DNA of 64,000 bases from Smaragdicoccus niigatensis DSM 44881 = NBRC 103563 (GCF_000380645.1 NZ_AQXZ01000017.1:434001-498000), one strand, 5' to 3'; numbered from the stretch's first letter, positions 44,115 through 53,298 are shown. The notes: generated from the letters alone by a model not told the origin. Numbers and translations: made by a program.

Positions 44115-44874
44115 GTGCCGCACCGAGGCGCTCGTTCCAGTCGCGCGTGTAGTGCGCCCCGTCCGGGGCCACCTCTTCGAGATCGCTTCCGTCGCCGAGC
44201 AGTAGTGCCTCGGTGTCGAGGTAGACGACATCGGGCAGCGCGATGCTTTCGGCCAGGCTTCGCAGACCGTCGTTGAGGAGTTCGACGCGCTCGGCCATCC
44301 CGGGGAACGGGTTGGCGAAGCGGGCTGCCGGTGGCAGCGTCCCCACGAGGATGACGAGCGGCGATCCACCCCGGTGGGCGAGTTGGATATAGCGTTCGGT
44401 GACCGCGAGGATGTGCTTGAGTTCGGTCCGCCACAGCAGTGTTGGCGACTTCTTGTCGGCCTGGGTCTGAACGCGGCGGACCAACCCGTAGACCTTGCGC
44501 AGCACTTTGTGCCGATAGAAGGAGCGAATCGGCGTGGGGCGGGCGGCGGTCGTCATCGTGTGTCGCTCGAACCACCGCGGGATGAAGAGGTTGATCGATT
44601 CGTAGTGGCCGGTGTGCAGGATGATGACGTCTGGAGTCCATGCGACCAGATCACGGTCGACGGTGCGCAGCAGCGTCCGTGAGGAGCCGCCGGGTCGGGC
44701 CTCGGTGTGCACGATCGCCGGGCAGCCGGCGGCGAACAACTTCGCCTCGATCAACCGAGACAACGACAGGCCGGGGCGCTCGTTTGCACGCGTCGACTGC
44801 TGCACCACCGTGGACCCGCCGTTGACGAGAACGCGGATCGGCGGTGGCAGGGGACGGCGTGAATCGCTTGGCAC
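44056..44874 (-). CDS. SGNH/GDSL-type hydrolase
   Basis: A 272-aa protein with the layout of SGNH hydrolases. IRVLVNGGSTVVQQST corresponds to block I with Ser in the GGS context, VIILHTGHYESINLF to the Gly/Asn blocks, and PDGAHYTRDWNERLG to the C-terminal D-x-x-H block. Members in glycan loci remove or transfer acetyl groups. Without a signal peptide this one may act in the cytoplasm. It overlaps the Wzy gene at the 3' ends and is divergent from the serine hydrolase at 44961. GTG start. Confidence 0.72.
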   Translation of the reverse strand: MPSDSRRPLPPPIRVLVNGGSTVVQQSTRANERPGLSLSRLIEAKLFAAGCPAIVHTEARPGGSSRTLLRTVDRDLVAWTPDVIILHTGHYESINLFIPRWFERHTMTTAARPTPIRSFYRHKVLRKVYGLVRRVQTQADKKSPTLLWRTELKHILAVTERYIQLAHRGGSPLVILVGTLPPAARFANPFPGMAERVELLNDGLRSLAESIALPDVVYLDTEALLLGDGSDLEEVAPDGAHYTRDWNERLGAALSARILEWAEKQDHLQIPH

Positions 44875-44960
44875 CGTCTGAACATACCGAGGGCCCCCGC
44901 CTTCGAAACCTGAATCCTGCGCAGCAGGGTTTTGCAGACGCGCCCCGTTACGCTTCTTGC

Positions 44961-45797
44961 ATGGCGGTCCTCGATCAACTTGGGTCCTGGCCGGTCGACA
45001 ATGTCGCGGCTGCTCTCGTCACGCCGAACGGGATTGAAACGTACGGCCACACCGAACACATCTTCCAACTTGCGTCTGTGACGAAACTGCCGGTCGCGTA
45101 CGGCGCTCTCGTTGCGGTCGAAGAAGGTGCGATCGAGCTCGAGCAGCCGGCCGGCCCGCCGGGGTCGACGGTCCGCCATCTTCTCGCGCATGCCTCGGGG
45201 TTGTCGTTCCGGATGGATGCGATCCGCCGCAAGCCGGGGGAACGGCGCATCTATTCGAGCACCGGCTACGAAGTGCTCGCGGACTTCATCGCGAGCGAGA
45301 CGGACATCCCGTTCCCGGACTATCTCCGGGAGGCAGTGTTCGAGCCGCTCGGGATGACTCGCACGATGTTGGTCGGTTCGGCGGGACACGGTGCCCGGTC
45401 CACGGTCGCCGACCTCACGTATTTCCTCGGCGAATTACTACAGCCCAGACTCATTTCGCCACAGCTGTACCAAGACGCAGTGTCGGTGCAGTACCCGGGC
45501 CTCAACGGTGTGGTTCCGGGGTATGGTCCACAGCGACCCTGTGACTGGGGTCTGGGATTCGAACTGCATGACCACAAGGAGCCGCATTGGCTCGGCCACG
45601 AATCCTCGCCGGCCGCCTACGGGCACTTCGGGCAGGCGGGTACATTCTTGTGGGTCGATCCGCCATTGCGGTCCGGCTGCGTGGTACTGACGGATCGGCC
45701 CTTCGACGAGTGGGCGAAACCGCTATGGGCGGATTTCAACGACTCGGTCGTGGTGTCGATTCGGGAGACACGCGGTGACGCAAGACACACCTCATAG
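44961..45797 (+). CDS. serine beta-lactamase-like hydrolase
   Basis: A 278-aa member of the class C beta-lactamase/esterase family. It shows SVTKLP (Ser-x-x-Lys nucleophile) near residue 40, YSSTGYEVLADFIA for the second motif Tyr, and a HFGQAGTFLWVDP motif replacing KTG. No signal peptide is visible, so it is probably a cytoplasmic esterase, amidase or transferase rather than a drug-resistance enzyme. I use ATG 44961, where homology begins. The open frame extends further upstream, and no clear ribosome binding site was found. Confidence 0.8.
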   Translation: MAVLDQLGSWPVDNVAAALVTPNGIETYGHTEHIFQLASVTKLPVAYGALVAVEEGAIELEQPAGPPGSTVRHLLAHASGLSFRMDAIRRKPGERRIYSSTGYEVLADFIASETDIPFPDYLREAVFEPLGMTRTMLVGSAGHGARSTVADLTYFLGELLQPRLISPQLYQDAVSVQYPGLNGVVPGYGPQRPCDWGLGFELHDHKEPHWLGHESSPAAYGHFGQAGTFLWVDPPLRSGCVVLTDRPFDEWAKPLWADFNDSVVVSIRETRGDARHTS

Positions 45798-45914
45798 AAG
45801 AACTAGCGCAACATAGGCCACAGCAGGCACACTAGTAACTGCGGACAGCCTGTTCTGTAACCCGCCGAGAGCCGCTTGGGGAAGACGATTCTCGTCGAGT
45901 TTCGGAGGTGGGTT

Positions 45915-46430
45915 GTGCGTGCTTCAAACCAGTTCGCAGAGTTGACGACCGGTGTTGTGTACATCCATTCGTCACCGGCTGCGCTGTGCCCGCATGTCGA
46001 GTGGGCACTGACCTCGGCGTTGGAGGCACGGGCGAATCTCAAGTGGACCGCCCAGCCAGCCTCCGACGGACTTTTGCGCACCACGACCAACTGGGTAGGC
46101 CCAGTTGGTACGGGTGCCAAGATCGCCCATGCACTGCGGTCATGGTCGATGCTGCGCTATGAGGTCACCGAAGACCCCAGTGAGGGCGTCGACGGTGAGC
46201 GGTTCAGCCATGTGCCCGGCCTCGGGCTGTGGCGTGGACAGATGAGCGCAAACGGCGACATCGTCGTGAGCGAAAACCGACTGCACGCCCTCATGGCGAG
46301 CGGCACGGAATTCCTCGTGAACGAGATCCACAACGCCCTTGGCACTGCGTGGGATGAGGCGCTCGAGCCTTATCGCCGTGGCGGCGAGTTCGGCGCCGAG
46401 GTCACCTGGCTCCGCCGCGAAGTGGTGTAG
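45915..46430 (+). CDS. DUF3145 family protein
   Basis: A 171-aa protein that matches the actinobacterial DUF3145 family: TGVVYIHSSPAALCPHVEWALTSAL near the start, KWTAQPAS, and a C-terminal NEIHNALGTAWDEALEPYRRGGE. The function is unknown, and the gene is conserved across actinobacteria as a single copy. The GTG start has a very good CGGAGG 7-8 bases upstream. An open frame continues upstream without similarity. A strong hairpin terminator follows at 46459-46503. It looks like a core gene marking the backbone chromosome. Confidence 0.88.
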   Translation: MRASNQFAELTTGVVYIHSSPAALCPHVEWALTSALEARANLKWTAQPASDGLLRTTTNWVGPVGTGAKIAHALRSWSMLRYEVTEDPSEGVDGERFSHVPGLGLWRGQMSANGDIVVSENRLHALMASGTEFLVNEIHNALGTAWDEALEPYRRGGEFGAEVTWLRREVV

Positions 46431-46458
46431 CCGTAAGTTCTATCCGCAAGTCCTCGAC

Positions 46459-46503
46459 AAAGCATTGAGGCCGACCGCAAACTGCGGTCGGCCTCAATGC
46501 TTT
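46459..46503. terminator. bidirectional intrinsic terminator
   Basis: A perfect 21-bp stem (46459-46479 with 46483-46503) with the 3-base loop AAC. The stem starts with AAA and ends with TTT, so it works on both strands. It sits between the convergent DUF3145 and BY-kinase genes and is the clearest terminator in the window. Confidence 0.92.
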
Positions 46504-46514
46504 GTGGTCGTGGA

Positions 46515-47933
46515 CTAGGCGCGTACGGCGGGGCGTACGTGGGTCGTCGACGAAACCGGTGTCGTCGATTCGCGGTCCGAATAGTAGTAGTAGTAACCGT
46601 CCGAGTACGCGTTCGCTTCCTTCGACGGAACGAGGGTCAGCACCGTACCCAGCGTGGTCGCTCCAACGGCAGTGAAGTTGGAGAGCGACCGCGTCAGTTC
46701 CTCGCGCTTGACCTTTCCGTGGCGAACGATCATGAGGACGCCGTCCGCGACCGTGCCGAGGATCGCGGCGTCGACCGCGAGGAGCGTGGGCGGCGAGTCG
46801 ATGATGACGTAGTCGAATCGCACCTTGAGCTCGTCGAGCATGGTCTTGAAGGCCTGTGAGCCCAGCAATTCGCTCGGGTTCGGAGGAACCGGACCAGCGC
46901 CGATGACGCTGAGGTTCGGGTACGACGTCTGCTGCATCACGTCCTCGACCGGTGCCCGACCCGACAGCACCGTCGTCAGTCCGACGCCGGAGACGAGACC
47001 CATGTACTTGGTCACGCGCGGTCGCCGGATGTCACCTTCGAGAAGGAGACACGAGTTGCCCGCCTCGGCAAGACAGATCGACAGGTTGATCGCGGCGGTC
47101 GTCTTTCCTTCTTCCGGCTTCGGACTGGTCAGCACGATGGCGCGTGGAGGGTGATCCACGTCCAGGAACTGCAGGTTGGTCCGGAGTGTTCGATAGGCCT
47201 CGGCGCTGCCCGATCTCGCGTCGGCGAAGTCGATGGTCGCCTTTCCTTCCAGCGCCCGGTCATAGGGGAGCTGGCCGACCTGCGGCATCTGGCTGACCTT
47301 CTCCAACTGGGTTCGGCTCTTGATGCGGTTGTCGAGACGATCGCGCAGTACCGCAAGCGAGAGACCGAGCGCGAGACCCACCAGAAGACCGAGTTCGACG
47401 TTCTTGAAGATGTTCGGAGACGCCGGACTGGTCGGCGTCACGGCACTCTGGATGATCGAGACCCGAGCGCTCGGTGGTCCGCCGCCGGCGGGAGTCTCGA
47501 CTTCCTGAACGACTTCGATGAAGCCGTTGGCTGCGGCGTTCGCGAGATTGCGCGCGACGACCGGGTCACTGTCGGAAACGATGAGGTTGATGATCACGGT
47601 GCCCAGCGAGTTCACCGCGCTGATCTTCGCGGCGAGTTCCTGCGGTGTCATCCGCAGTTTGGAGTCAGCGATCGTCCGTTCCGCCACCGCCTGGCTCGTC
47701 ACCAGGTACTGGTAGGACTTGACCTTTTGTTGCGACAGCACGGTTCCGGCGTACGCCTCGTTGACGTTGTCGCTTTCCGTCGCCCAGACATACAACGACG
47801 CAGACGCCTGATAGATCGGCGTCATCAGCAGCGAGGCGCCCAAGGCGAGCAGTGGGACCGCTGTCATTGCGATGACAATCGTGCGCCACCGAGCCCGGAG
47901 AATATTGAGGTAGTCCCGGAACTCCATGCGCAA
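46515..47933 (-). CDS. Wzz/BY-kinase fusion controlling polysaccharide length
   Basis: A protein of about 470 aa. The N-terminal Wzz-like domain (MEFRDYLNILRARWRTIVIAMTAVPL with a membrane helix, second helix near residue 175) is fused to a bacterial tyrosine autokinase. Walker A SPKPEEGKTTAAINL, Walker A' LLLEGDIRRPR and Walker B YVIIDSPPTLLAVDA are present, followed by a Tyr-rich tail YSDGYYYYYSD that is the expected autophosphorylation cluster. It regulates polymerisation and export in Wzx/Wzy systems. The start is TTG 47933 (AGGA 6 bases upstream) or ATG 47927. Divergent from the gene at 48109. Confidence 0.93.
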   Translation of the reverse strand: MRMEFRDYLNILRARWRTIVIAMTAVPLLALGASLLMTPIYQASASLYVWATESDNVNEAYAGTVLSQQKVKSYQYLVTSQAVAERTIADSKLRMTPQELAAKISAVNSLGTVIINLIVSDSDPVVARNLANAAANGFIEVVQEVETPAGGGPPSARVSIIQSAVTPTSPASPNIFKNVELGLLVGLALGLSLAVLRDRLDNRIKSRTQLEKVSQMPQVGQLPYDRALEGKATIDFADARSGSAEAYRTLRTNLQFLDVDHPPRAIVLTSPKPEEGKTTAAINLSICLAEAGNSCLLLEGDIRRPRVTKYMGLVSGVGLTTVLSGRAPVEDVMQQTSYPNLSVIGAGPVPPNPSELLGSQAFKTMLDELKVRFDYVIIDSPPTLLAVDAAILGTVADGVLMIVRHGKVKREELTRSLSNFTAVGATTLGTVLTLVPSKEANAYSDGYYYYYSDRESTTPVSSTTHVRPAVRA

Positions 47934-48025
47934 CTCACTTCCTTGTGCTATTGGCAGAAATTAATACTCACCCGATGGGGCGAGGAAAGTCTAGGCCCAA
48001 GTTGTCCCCCGAGGCAGGTGATTAC

Positions 48026-48037
48026 ACAGACGTCTGT
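48026..48037. promoter_or_regulatory. palindrome in the BY-kinase/48109 divergent promoter
   Basis: ACAGACGTCTGT is a perfect 12-bp palindrome in the 174-bp gap between the divergent kinase and hypothetical genes. It is followed by a -10-like GATACA and is placed as an operator would be. No regulator can be assigned. Confidence 0.35.
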
Positions 48038-48108
48038 CCTACAAGTGATACATAAGGATGGGACTCGCGGCTACCATTCAGTAGCGCGTGACAAGGAGGG
48101 GAGCCACA

Positions 48109-48834
48109 GTGCCCGGCGTCGTTGTGGGAATCGCGGTTGGACCGGACGGCGTTCGCGCCGTGCGATCAGACGCGCCGTCTCAGTGCGAGCACTGGCCTGC
48201 GGCGATTGGCTGGGATAAGGGCTGGACGCTGCGGGAACGCGTGGTCACCGCGATCGGTGTCATGCATATCCGGATCAAGCAGGGTCCGAATCACATCGAG
48301 TGCACGTCCGTGGCATGTACACCCGCCCAAGCCGACGAACTCAAGCTCGATCCGCATTTGCGGCAATTCGGAAACTTGACCTACGCCGAGCCCGAAGCCG
48401 CATTCTGGGCCGGGATTCGGGCAGCCGCGGAATTGCCGCCGAATACGTCGATCCTGCTGATGGATATCTCCGATTCCGCAGTGCGCGCCTGGCGGACGAC
48501 GGCCGCTGCAGCCACCGGACAGATTATTGGCCGCAGCGCGCTCGATGATGATTCAGACGTGCGCGCGGCCGCCGTTTCCCTGGCCGAGGATGCCATCCGA
48601 ACCGGCACGGTCGATGAGATCATCGTGCTCGGCGACCCGGCGCGGACTTCGACGGTCGCCACGGAACTCAAGACCCAGACCCAACTGCCGGTGCGAACCG
48701 ACGCCGAGTTCGGCACGTTTGTCGCACGTGGTGCCACGCTCGTGGTGGGTCAGGCTGCGCCCGCGGAGTCGAGCGGTCCGCGGCACGCTGCCAAACACGC
48801 CAAGCCGGCCAAGCGCCGGTCGTGGCGCCGCTAG
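48109..48834 (+). CDS. hypothetical protein, ASKHA/DUF7159-like fold possible
   Basis: A 241-aa protein that I do not firmly recognise. VVVGIAVGPDGVRAVRSD at the start resembles the phosphate-1 strand of actin-like ATPases or mycobacterial DUF7159-type proteins. A second segment has TSILLMDISDSAVRAW, and VDEIIVLGDPARTSTVATEL resembles the adenosine motif. The C-terminal 25 residues are basic (KHAKPAKRRSWRR). GTG at 48109 has AAGGAGGGG 7 bases upstream, while an in-frame GTG at 48088 lies before that site. It precedes a glycosyltransferase by 38 bp. Confidence 0.65.
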   Translation: MPGVVVGIAVGPDGVRAVRSDAPSQCEHWPAAIGWDKGWTLRERVVTAIGVMHIRIKQGPNHIECTSVACTPAQADELKLDPHLRQFGNLTYAEPEAAFWAGIRAAAELPPNTSILLMDISDSAVRAWRTTAAAATGQIIGRSALDDDSDVRAAAVSLAEDAIRTGTVDEIIVLGDPARTSTVATELKTQTQLPVRTDAEFGTFVARGATLVVGQAAPAESSGPRHAAKHAKPAKRRSWRR

Positions 48835-48872
48835 CCAGCCAACTGTCGATCGCATTCGCCCGAGGGAGTTAG

Positions 48873-50051
48873 ATGCGAGTCCTGATGAGCGCGTACGCGT
48901 GCGTGCCCTATGCCGGGTCCGAGCCGGGCGTCGGCTGGGAAATGCTCGTCATGGCGGCCCGCAAGCACGACGTCACCGTGTTGACCACCGAGGTCAACGC
49001 GGCGCAGACGCGTGAGGCCTTGGAGCAGGCCGGCATTTCCAATGTGCAAGTCGTCGCCATCACAACGCCGAAGCCGCTGGCGGCGAAGGCCTACGGTTTC
49101 GGGCTCGGCCACCTCGACTACCTGTTGTGGCAGCGCCGAGCTCGCCGAGTGATCACCGAACTCGCGCCGGACCATGACGTCGTCCATCACGTCACCTACA
49201 CGAGCGACTGGCAGCCGTCGGCCGCGCTTTCGCAGAAGAGCCTTCCGGTGGTGTGGGGTCCGGTCGGCAGCCTCGCGCCGGTGCCGTGGTTTCTCATCCC
49301 GTACCTCTTTCTCCGCAGCATCGGAGCGCAGGCGATGCGGCACATCGTCACTCGTCTGTTCCGGATCGGCCGACTGGCGCAGGTCAACCGCCCGGGCGTG
49401 GTCGTCGTGGCGGTCAGCGGTCACACCGCACGGTTCTTCCGGCGAGCGCGCAATATTCGTATCGAAGCGACCTGCGCCCTCGACCCGGTGTCCACTGCGC
49501 CCACCGCAGTTCCGGCACGCGCCACCGATCCCGGGCGTCGCACGATTCTGTTCGTCGGGCGGTTGGTGGCGTTCAAAGGCGCCGGCGTCGCCCTGGCGAC
49601 GATGAAGAAGCTGCCGCCCGAGTGGCACATGGACATCTATGGCACCGGCGTCGAGGAGAAGCTGATCCAAGACCGCGCCGAACGGCTCGGTATCTCTGAT
49701 CGAGTGCATTTCCTGGGTGTGCGTCCCCGCGCGGAAGTGGAGCAGGCGCTGCGCGATGCGGATGTTCTGCTCTTCCCGAGCATGAACGACGGCAGTTCGT
49801 ACACGGTCGCCGAGGCCATCCGCGTCGGCTGCCCGGTCGTTTGCCTCGACCTCGGCGGACCGCCCGTGCTGGTCCAGGGCACATCGGGTGCGATCGTCAA
49901 GCCGGACCGCCACGCCGTGGCGAACCTGGCTCGGGCCGTTCAGACCGTGCAGCGTGACGAGCCCAGCGACCGATTCAGCCGGGAACGATTCCCGGACCTG
50001 CTGACCGAGTGGTACGAAACGGCCGTCGCCGATGCGGCGACGGCCGGTTAG
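48873..50051 (+). CDS. GT4-family glycosyltransferase
   Basis: A 392-aa GT-B glycosyltransferase. MRVLMSAYACVPYAGSEPGVGWEML is a common N-terminus of this group. The donor half has TILFVGRLVAFKGAGVALATM, MDIYGTGVEEKLIQDRAERL and FPSMNDGSSYTVAEAIRVGCPVVCLD. ATG start with GAGGGAGTTAG upstream. It lies downstream of the hypothetical gene on the plus strand and ends convergent with the TylF-like methyltransferase. The specific sugar is unknown. Confidence 0.87.
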   Translation: MRVLMSAYACVPYAGSEPGVGWEMLVMAARKHDVTVLTTEVNAAQTREALEQAGISNVQVVAITTPKPLAAKAYGFGLGHLDYLLWQRRARRVITELAPDHDVVHHVTYTSDWQPSAALSQKSLPVVWGPVGSLAPVPWFLIPYLFLRSIGAQAMRHIVTRLFRIGRLAQVNRPGVVVVAVSGHTARFFRRARNIRIEATCALDPVSTAPTAVPARATDPGRRTILFVGRLVAFKGAGVALATMKKLPPEWHMDIYGTGVEEKLIQDRAERLGISDRVHFLGVRPRAEVEQALRDADVLLFPSMNDGSSYTVAEAIRVGCPVVCLDLGGPPVLVQGTSGAIVKPDRHAVANLARAVQTVQRDEPSDRFSRERFPDLLTEWYETAVADAATAG

Positions 50052-50063
50052 CCCGGTGTTCCG

Positions 50064-50780
50064 CTAGGCGGGCACCTGCCAGTAGTGCTTGTCGACGAAG
50101 GTGATCTCCGGATGCGCCGCCAGATACTCGTCGGTGGCGACCCGGCAGCCGTCCCAGCTCTGGTAATCGTCGATGACGACATAGCCGCCCGGGCTCACGC
50201 GATCCACGAGAGCGTCGAGGACGTCCTTCACCGATTCGTAGAGGTCGGCGTCGATGTGCAGGACGGCGATCTTGTCGACGTGCACGCTTGGCAGTGTCTC
50301 GTTGAACCAACCCTTGACGATGCGGTAGTCGACGTCGGGTGCGTACTTGGCGAAGCCTTCCGCGAGCATCTGCTCGCTGCCCTTGAGTTCGCCCGCCCAG
50401 GAGGCATCCCGGCCGTCCTCTGCCGTCAGCGACGGCAAGCCCTCGAACGAATCCAAGGCCCACACAGTGCGGTCACCGGCGCCGGACCCGAGCAGGACGC
50501 TCGACCCGCCGTTGCGCGCGCCACAGTCGATGAGCGCACCGGGGACTCCGTTCCGGCGAATGTCGCGGGCGAGTGCATAGAGCGTGCGTCCGTGCCGCGA
50601 GGAAGTCATCGTCCAGCCGCCGCTGCGCAGTTTCGCGTGCAGCGCCGCGCCGCGCGCGAGATCGGCCGGGTGCAACAGTTCGCGCGGCCGAACGACATTG
50701 TGCGCGGCCATCTTCCGGGCCCAGAGCACCTTGTGTTGCAGCGTGGTGCCCTCGAGGCTGAAGCGTGGCTTATAGGTCAT
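50064..50780 (-). CDS. TylF/MycF-like O-methyltransferase
   Basis: A 238-aa SAM- and Mg-dependent methyltransferase of the TylF/MycF family, which O-methylate deoxysugar hydroxyls in macrolides and some glycans. Motifs are LIDCGARNGGSSVLL (motif I), WALDSFEGLPS, IAVLHIDADLYESVKDVLDAL (metal-binding Asp residues) and GGYVVIDDYQSWDGCR. It most likely methylates a sugar of the polysaccharide. ATG at 50780 overlaps the stop of the sulfotransferase (ATGA), indicating coupled expression of sulfation and methylation. Confidence 0.88.
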   Translation of the reverse strand: MTYKPRFSLEGTTLQHKVLWARKMAAHNVVRPRELLHPADLARGAALHAKLRSGGWTMTSSRHGRTLYALARDIRRNGVPGALIDCGARNGGSSVLLGSGAGDRTVWALDSFEGLPSLTAEDGRDASWAGELKGSEQMLAEGFAKYAPDVDYRIVKGWFNETLPSVHVDKIAVLHIDADLYESVKDVLDALVDRVSPGGYVVIDDYQSWDGCRVATDEYLAAHPEITFVDKHYWQVPA

Positions 50781-51763
50781 CGGGATGCCTCTCTCAAGGT
50801 GGGGGAGTCATTCTGGTCAGAGCGCATGGGGTAGCCGTACCGAGCGAGCATCGGTGCGCTGAGGGCGGTCACGAGACGGCGGTCCCGCGATCCGAGCCCG
50901 TTGCGCCATCCGGTGTCTTCCCGCAGGGTCACTTCGGAGCGACCGAAGCCGGAGGGGTTGCCCAGCAGGGCGTGGCCCTTCGGTATGTGCACGGTGCGCG
51001 ATCCCAACTGGGTGGCCAAGCCGGACGGGGTTTCGATCTCCAGGCCGCGCAGGGCGGCTTCGACCGTGGGGCCGGGTGTGGACACGAAGTCCTCGTAGCG
51101 CATCCGGTGATAGGGAAGTCCGCGCCGCGCGATCGCTTCGGCGAGGGCATTGTCGACACACCACCGCGCCGCCGAGGCGGCCGGCTTGTGGGTCTTCATC
51201 TCGGTGAAGACGGCGTTCGCCGACGGGCGCGCCACGTCCTGCTTGGTCCACGAGTACGCGACACCGCGAGCATCGCGGACCAGGTGGAGCAGTCGCACAT
51301 CGAGATCGTCCGAGGCGCTGAGGGCAACCGCCTGGGTGACGAGCTTGCTGGCGTCCACCACCACGTCGGCTTTGGCCACCTGGGCGACCGCACGGATCAG
51401 CTTCCCGAAGACTGCCGAGTACTCGATCACCGGTCCGCGACGATGGCGAATATCGAGCATCGTGGCGGGCAGCTTCGAGCGGGGCTGGACCTTCCATCGA
51501 AGATCGAACATGCGGAGCGCCTGCTCCCGCGTCCAACCGCCGAACGCGACATCGCCGACTTCGTTCCAGAAGTCGCAGGACCTGAAGTTTGTTCCGCACG
51601 AACACAGTTCGTCGTCGAGGACGCCGCGCGTCGCGAACTCGACGATCTCGCCGACATTGTGAAAGCCGCTCAGACTGCCGAGCACGAGTTCGAGAAGTGT
51701 GCTGCCCGATCGCCCGGGGCCAACGATGTAAACAACGACTTGTTTGGCAGGGGCTGATGGCAC
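50777..51763 (-). CDS. PAPS-dependent sulfotransferase
   Basis: A 328-aa sulfotransferase. The 5'-PSB loop is IVGPGRSGSTLLELVLG, followed later by RLLHLVRDARGVAYSW, the 3'-phosphate-binding region (Arg and Ser residues), and YHRMRYEDFV. It transfers sulfate from PAPS, which the cysD/cysNC enzymes encoded 24 kb away can make. Homology starts near the GTG at 51763. The frame is open to 51889. It overlaps the TylF-like gene by 4 bp. The substrate is probably a glycan or glycolipid. Confidence 0.87.
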   Translation of the reverse strand: MPSAPAKQVVVYIVGPGRSGSTLLELVLGSLSGFHNVGEIVEFATRGVLDDELCSCGTNFRSCDFWNEVGDVAFGGWTREQALRMFDLRWKVQPRSKLPATMLDIRHRRGPVIEYSAVFGKLIRAVAQVAKADVVVDASKLVTQAVALSASDDLDVRLLHLVRDARGVAYSWTKQDVARPSANAVFTEMKTHKPAASAARWCVDNALAEAIARRGLPYHRMRYEDFVSTPGPTVEAALRGLEIETPSGLATQLGSRTVHIPKGHALLGNPSGFGRSEVTLREDTGWRNGLGSRDRRLVTALSAPMLARYGYPMRSDQNDSPTLREASR

Positions 51764-51858
51764 GGGAGGATGATACGCGGGAGCGTCCTGGGACGTCCTC
51801 GCATTCCGAATCGTACGTCTGTGACGGCTGTTAGCATTCGGGAGTCCGCGCGACCCCA

Positions 51859-53262
51859 GTGACGATCGTGCCCGTTCCCGGCGCCTCACAAGGCGTGGAG
51901 CGAGGCGCGTCAGGAAGTTGGCGACCCGACGTGAGCAGTACGTTGTCTTGGTCCAGCAACGACCGGGATCAGGCCCTGCGCAAAGCGATGCTCAACGGCG
52001 TGGTCATTCGGCTTCTGACGATTCCACTGGGCTTCGTGACGACTGCCCTGGCCACGAGGGATCTGGGTCCAGTCCGGTTCGGTGTCTTCGCCGCGGTCTT
52101 GTCGGCGATGACGATCCTGCTCGTGAGCGACTTCGGTACCGGCCGGGCAATGGCGAATCGGTTGGCCAGCGAGCACGGGCGCGACGACATCGCCGCGATG
52201 CGAACCACGATCGCCGCAGCGACTCTCACGACGACCGCGATGGGCATCGGTATCGGTGCGATCGCGTTCGCCAGCACGCTGTGGGTCAACTGGGCTGTCG
52301 TGCTCGGCGCGCCGCAGCTCTCCCGGGCGGAAGTGAACGCCGTCGTCTACGTGGTCGCGTTGTGCCTCGCCTTCGGGCTTCCGCTGAGTCGTGGCACCGG
52401 GGTGCTGTCGGGGATGCAACGCGAGGCCACAGCGCAGCGGTGGCTGCTGTGGGTCGCCCTGGGTGTCTTCTCCGGAATCGTCGCGTGCTTCCTCACCCAT
52501 GCGCCGCTGTGGTGCTTCGTGGCGGCGAGCCTGGGCGTCCCGGTGGCCGTCAATGCGGTGCAGTTCTTCTGGGTCATGAATCGAACGTTCCCGGAGCTCA
52601 AGCCGAAGCTCAGCGAGGCGACCTGGGAATGCGCGCGTGACCTGTTCAAGTCGGGTCCCGCGTACGCCGCACTGCAACTGTCATCGCTCGCCATCAGCGC
52701 CGACATCGTGATCGTCGGACACCAGGTGGGCGCGCACGGTGCCGCGATTCTGTCGATTTCCACGAGCCTGTTCGCTCCCGTACTGACGAGTCTCGTCATC
52801 GCGTCGAATCAACTGTGGCCGGCGATGTCCGAGGCCGTCGCACGCGGTGATCACGACTGGGTCGTATCCCGGCTGCGAAAGGTTGTGCTCGGAACGCTCG
52901 TCGTCACCGTCGCCTCGTGCGGTGCGGTCGTCCTCATCGCGCGTCCAGTCTCGCGACTCTTCTTCGGCGCGGACTTCGTTCCGCCGTGGTCGGTGCTGCT
53001 GTTCGCCGCACCGTGGGTCGTGTACTCGGTGGTGATCTTCCAGGTGGGCGGAATGTTGGCCGCGATGGGCCGCGCCTCGAAGCAGGCCGCCATCTCGATG
53101 GTCGCCTTGCTGGTGAATGTCGCCGTCGTGTGGCTGACCACCGACATCATGGGCGCGCCGGGAGCCTATCTCGGCAGCGTCATCACCTACGCCGTGATCG
53201 TCGGCATTCCGTCCGTGATCATGGTGCGTTCGGCGCTCAAAGAACTGTCGGCCAAACGCTGA
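51859..53262 (+). CDS. Wzx-type flippase (third of three)
   Basis: A 467-aa MOP-superfamily membrane protein, with about 12 helices starting near residue 45 (MLNGVVIRLLTIPLGFVTTALATRDLGPVRFGVFAAV). Later parts include LSSLAISADIVIVGHQVGAHGAAILSIS and VGGMLAAMGRASKQAAISMVALLVN. GTG at 51859 gives a long polar N-terminus. GTG 51931 is a shorter alternative. It stands alone between minus-strand genes, without an adjacent Wzy. The nearest is the partial polymerase gene at 63061. Confidence 0.87.
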   Translation: MTIVPVPGASQGVERGASGSWRPDVSSTLSWSSNDRDQALRKAMLNGVVIRLLTIPLGFVTTALATRDLGPVRFGVFAAVLSAMTILLVSDFGTGRAMANRLASEHGRDDIAAMRTTIAAATLTTTAMGIGIGAIAFASTLWVNWAVVLGAPQLSRAEVNAVVYVVALCLAFGLPLSRGTGVLSGMQREATAQRWLLWVALGVFSGIVACFLTHAPLWCFVAASLGVPVAVNAVQFFWVMNRTFPELKPKLSEATWECARDLFKSGPAYAALQLSSLAISADIVIVGHQVGAHGAAILSISTSLFAPVLTSLVIASNQLWPAMSEAVARGDHDWVVSRLRKVVLGTLVVTVASCGAVVLIARPVSRLFFGADFVPPWSVLLFAAPWVVYSVVIFQVGGMLAAMGRASKQAAISMVALLVNVAVVWLTTDIMGAPGAYLGSVITYAVIVGIPSVIMVRSALKELSAKR

Positions 53263-53298
53263 TTCGCGCGTCCGGCCGACAGATTCAGTGCACGTGCT

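Noticed and set aside
48831-49913. 360-residue minus-strand frame
   Set aside because: Antisense to the GT4 gene at 48873. Arg/Asp/His-rich sequence typical of high-GC shadow frames.
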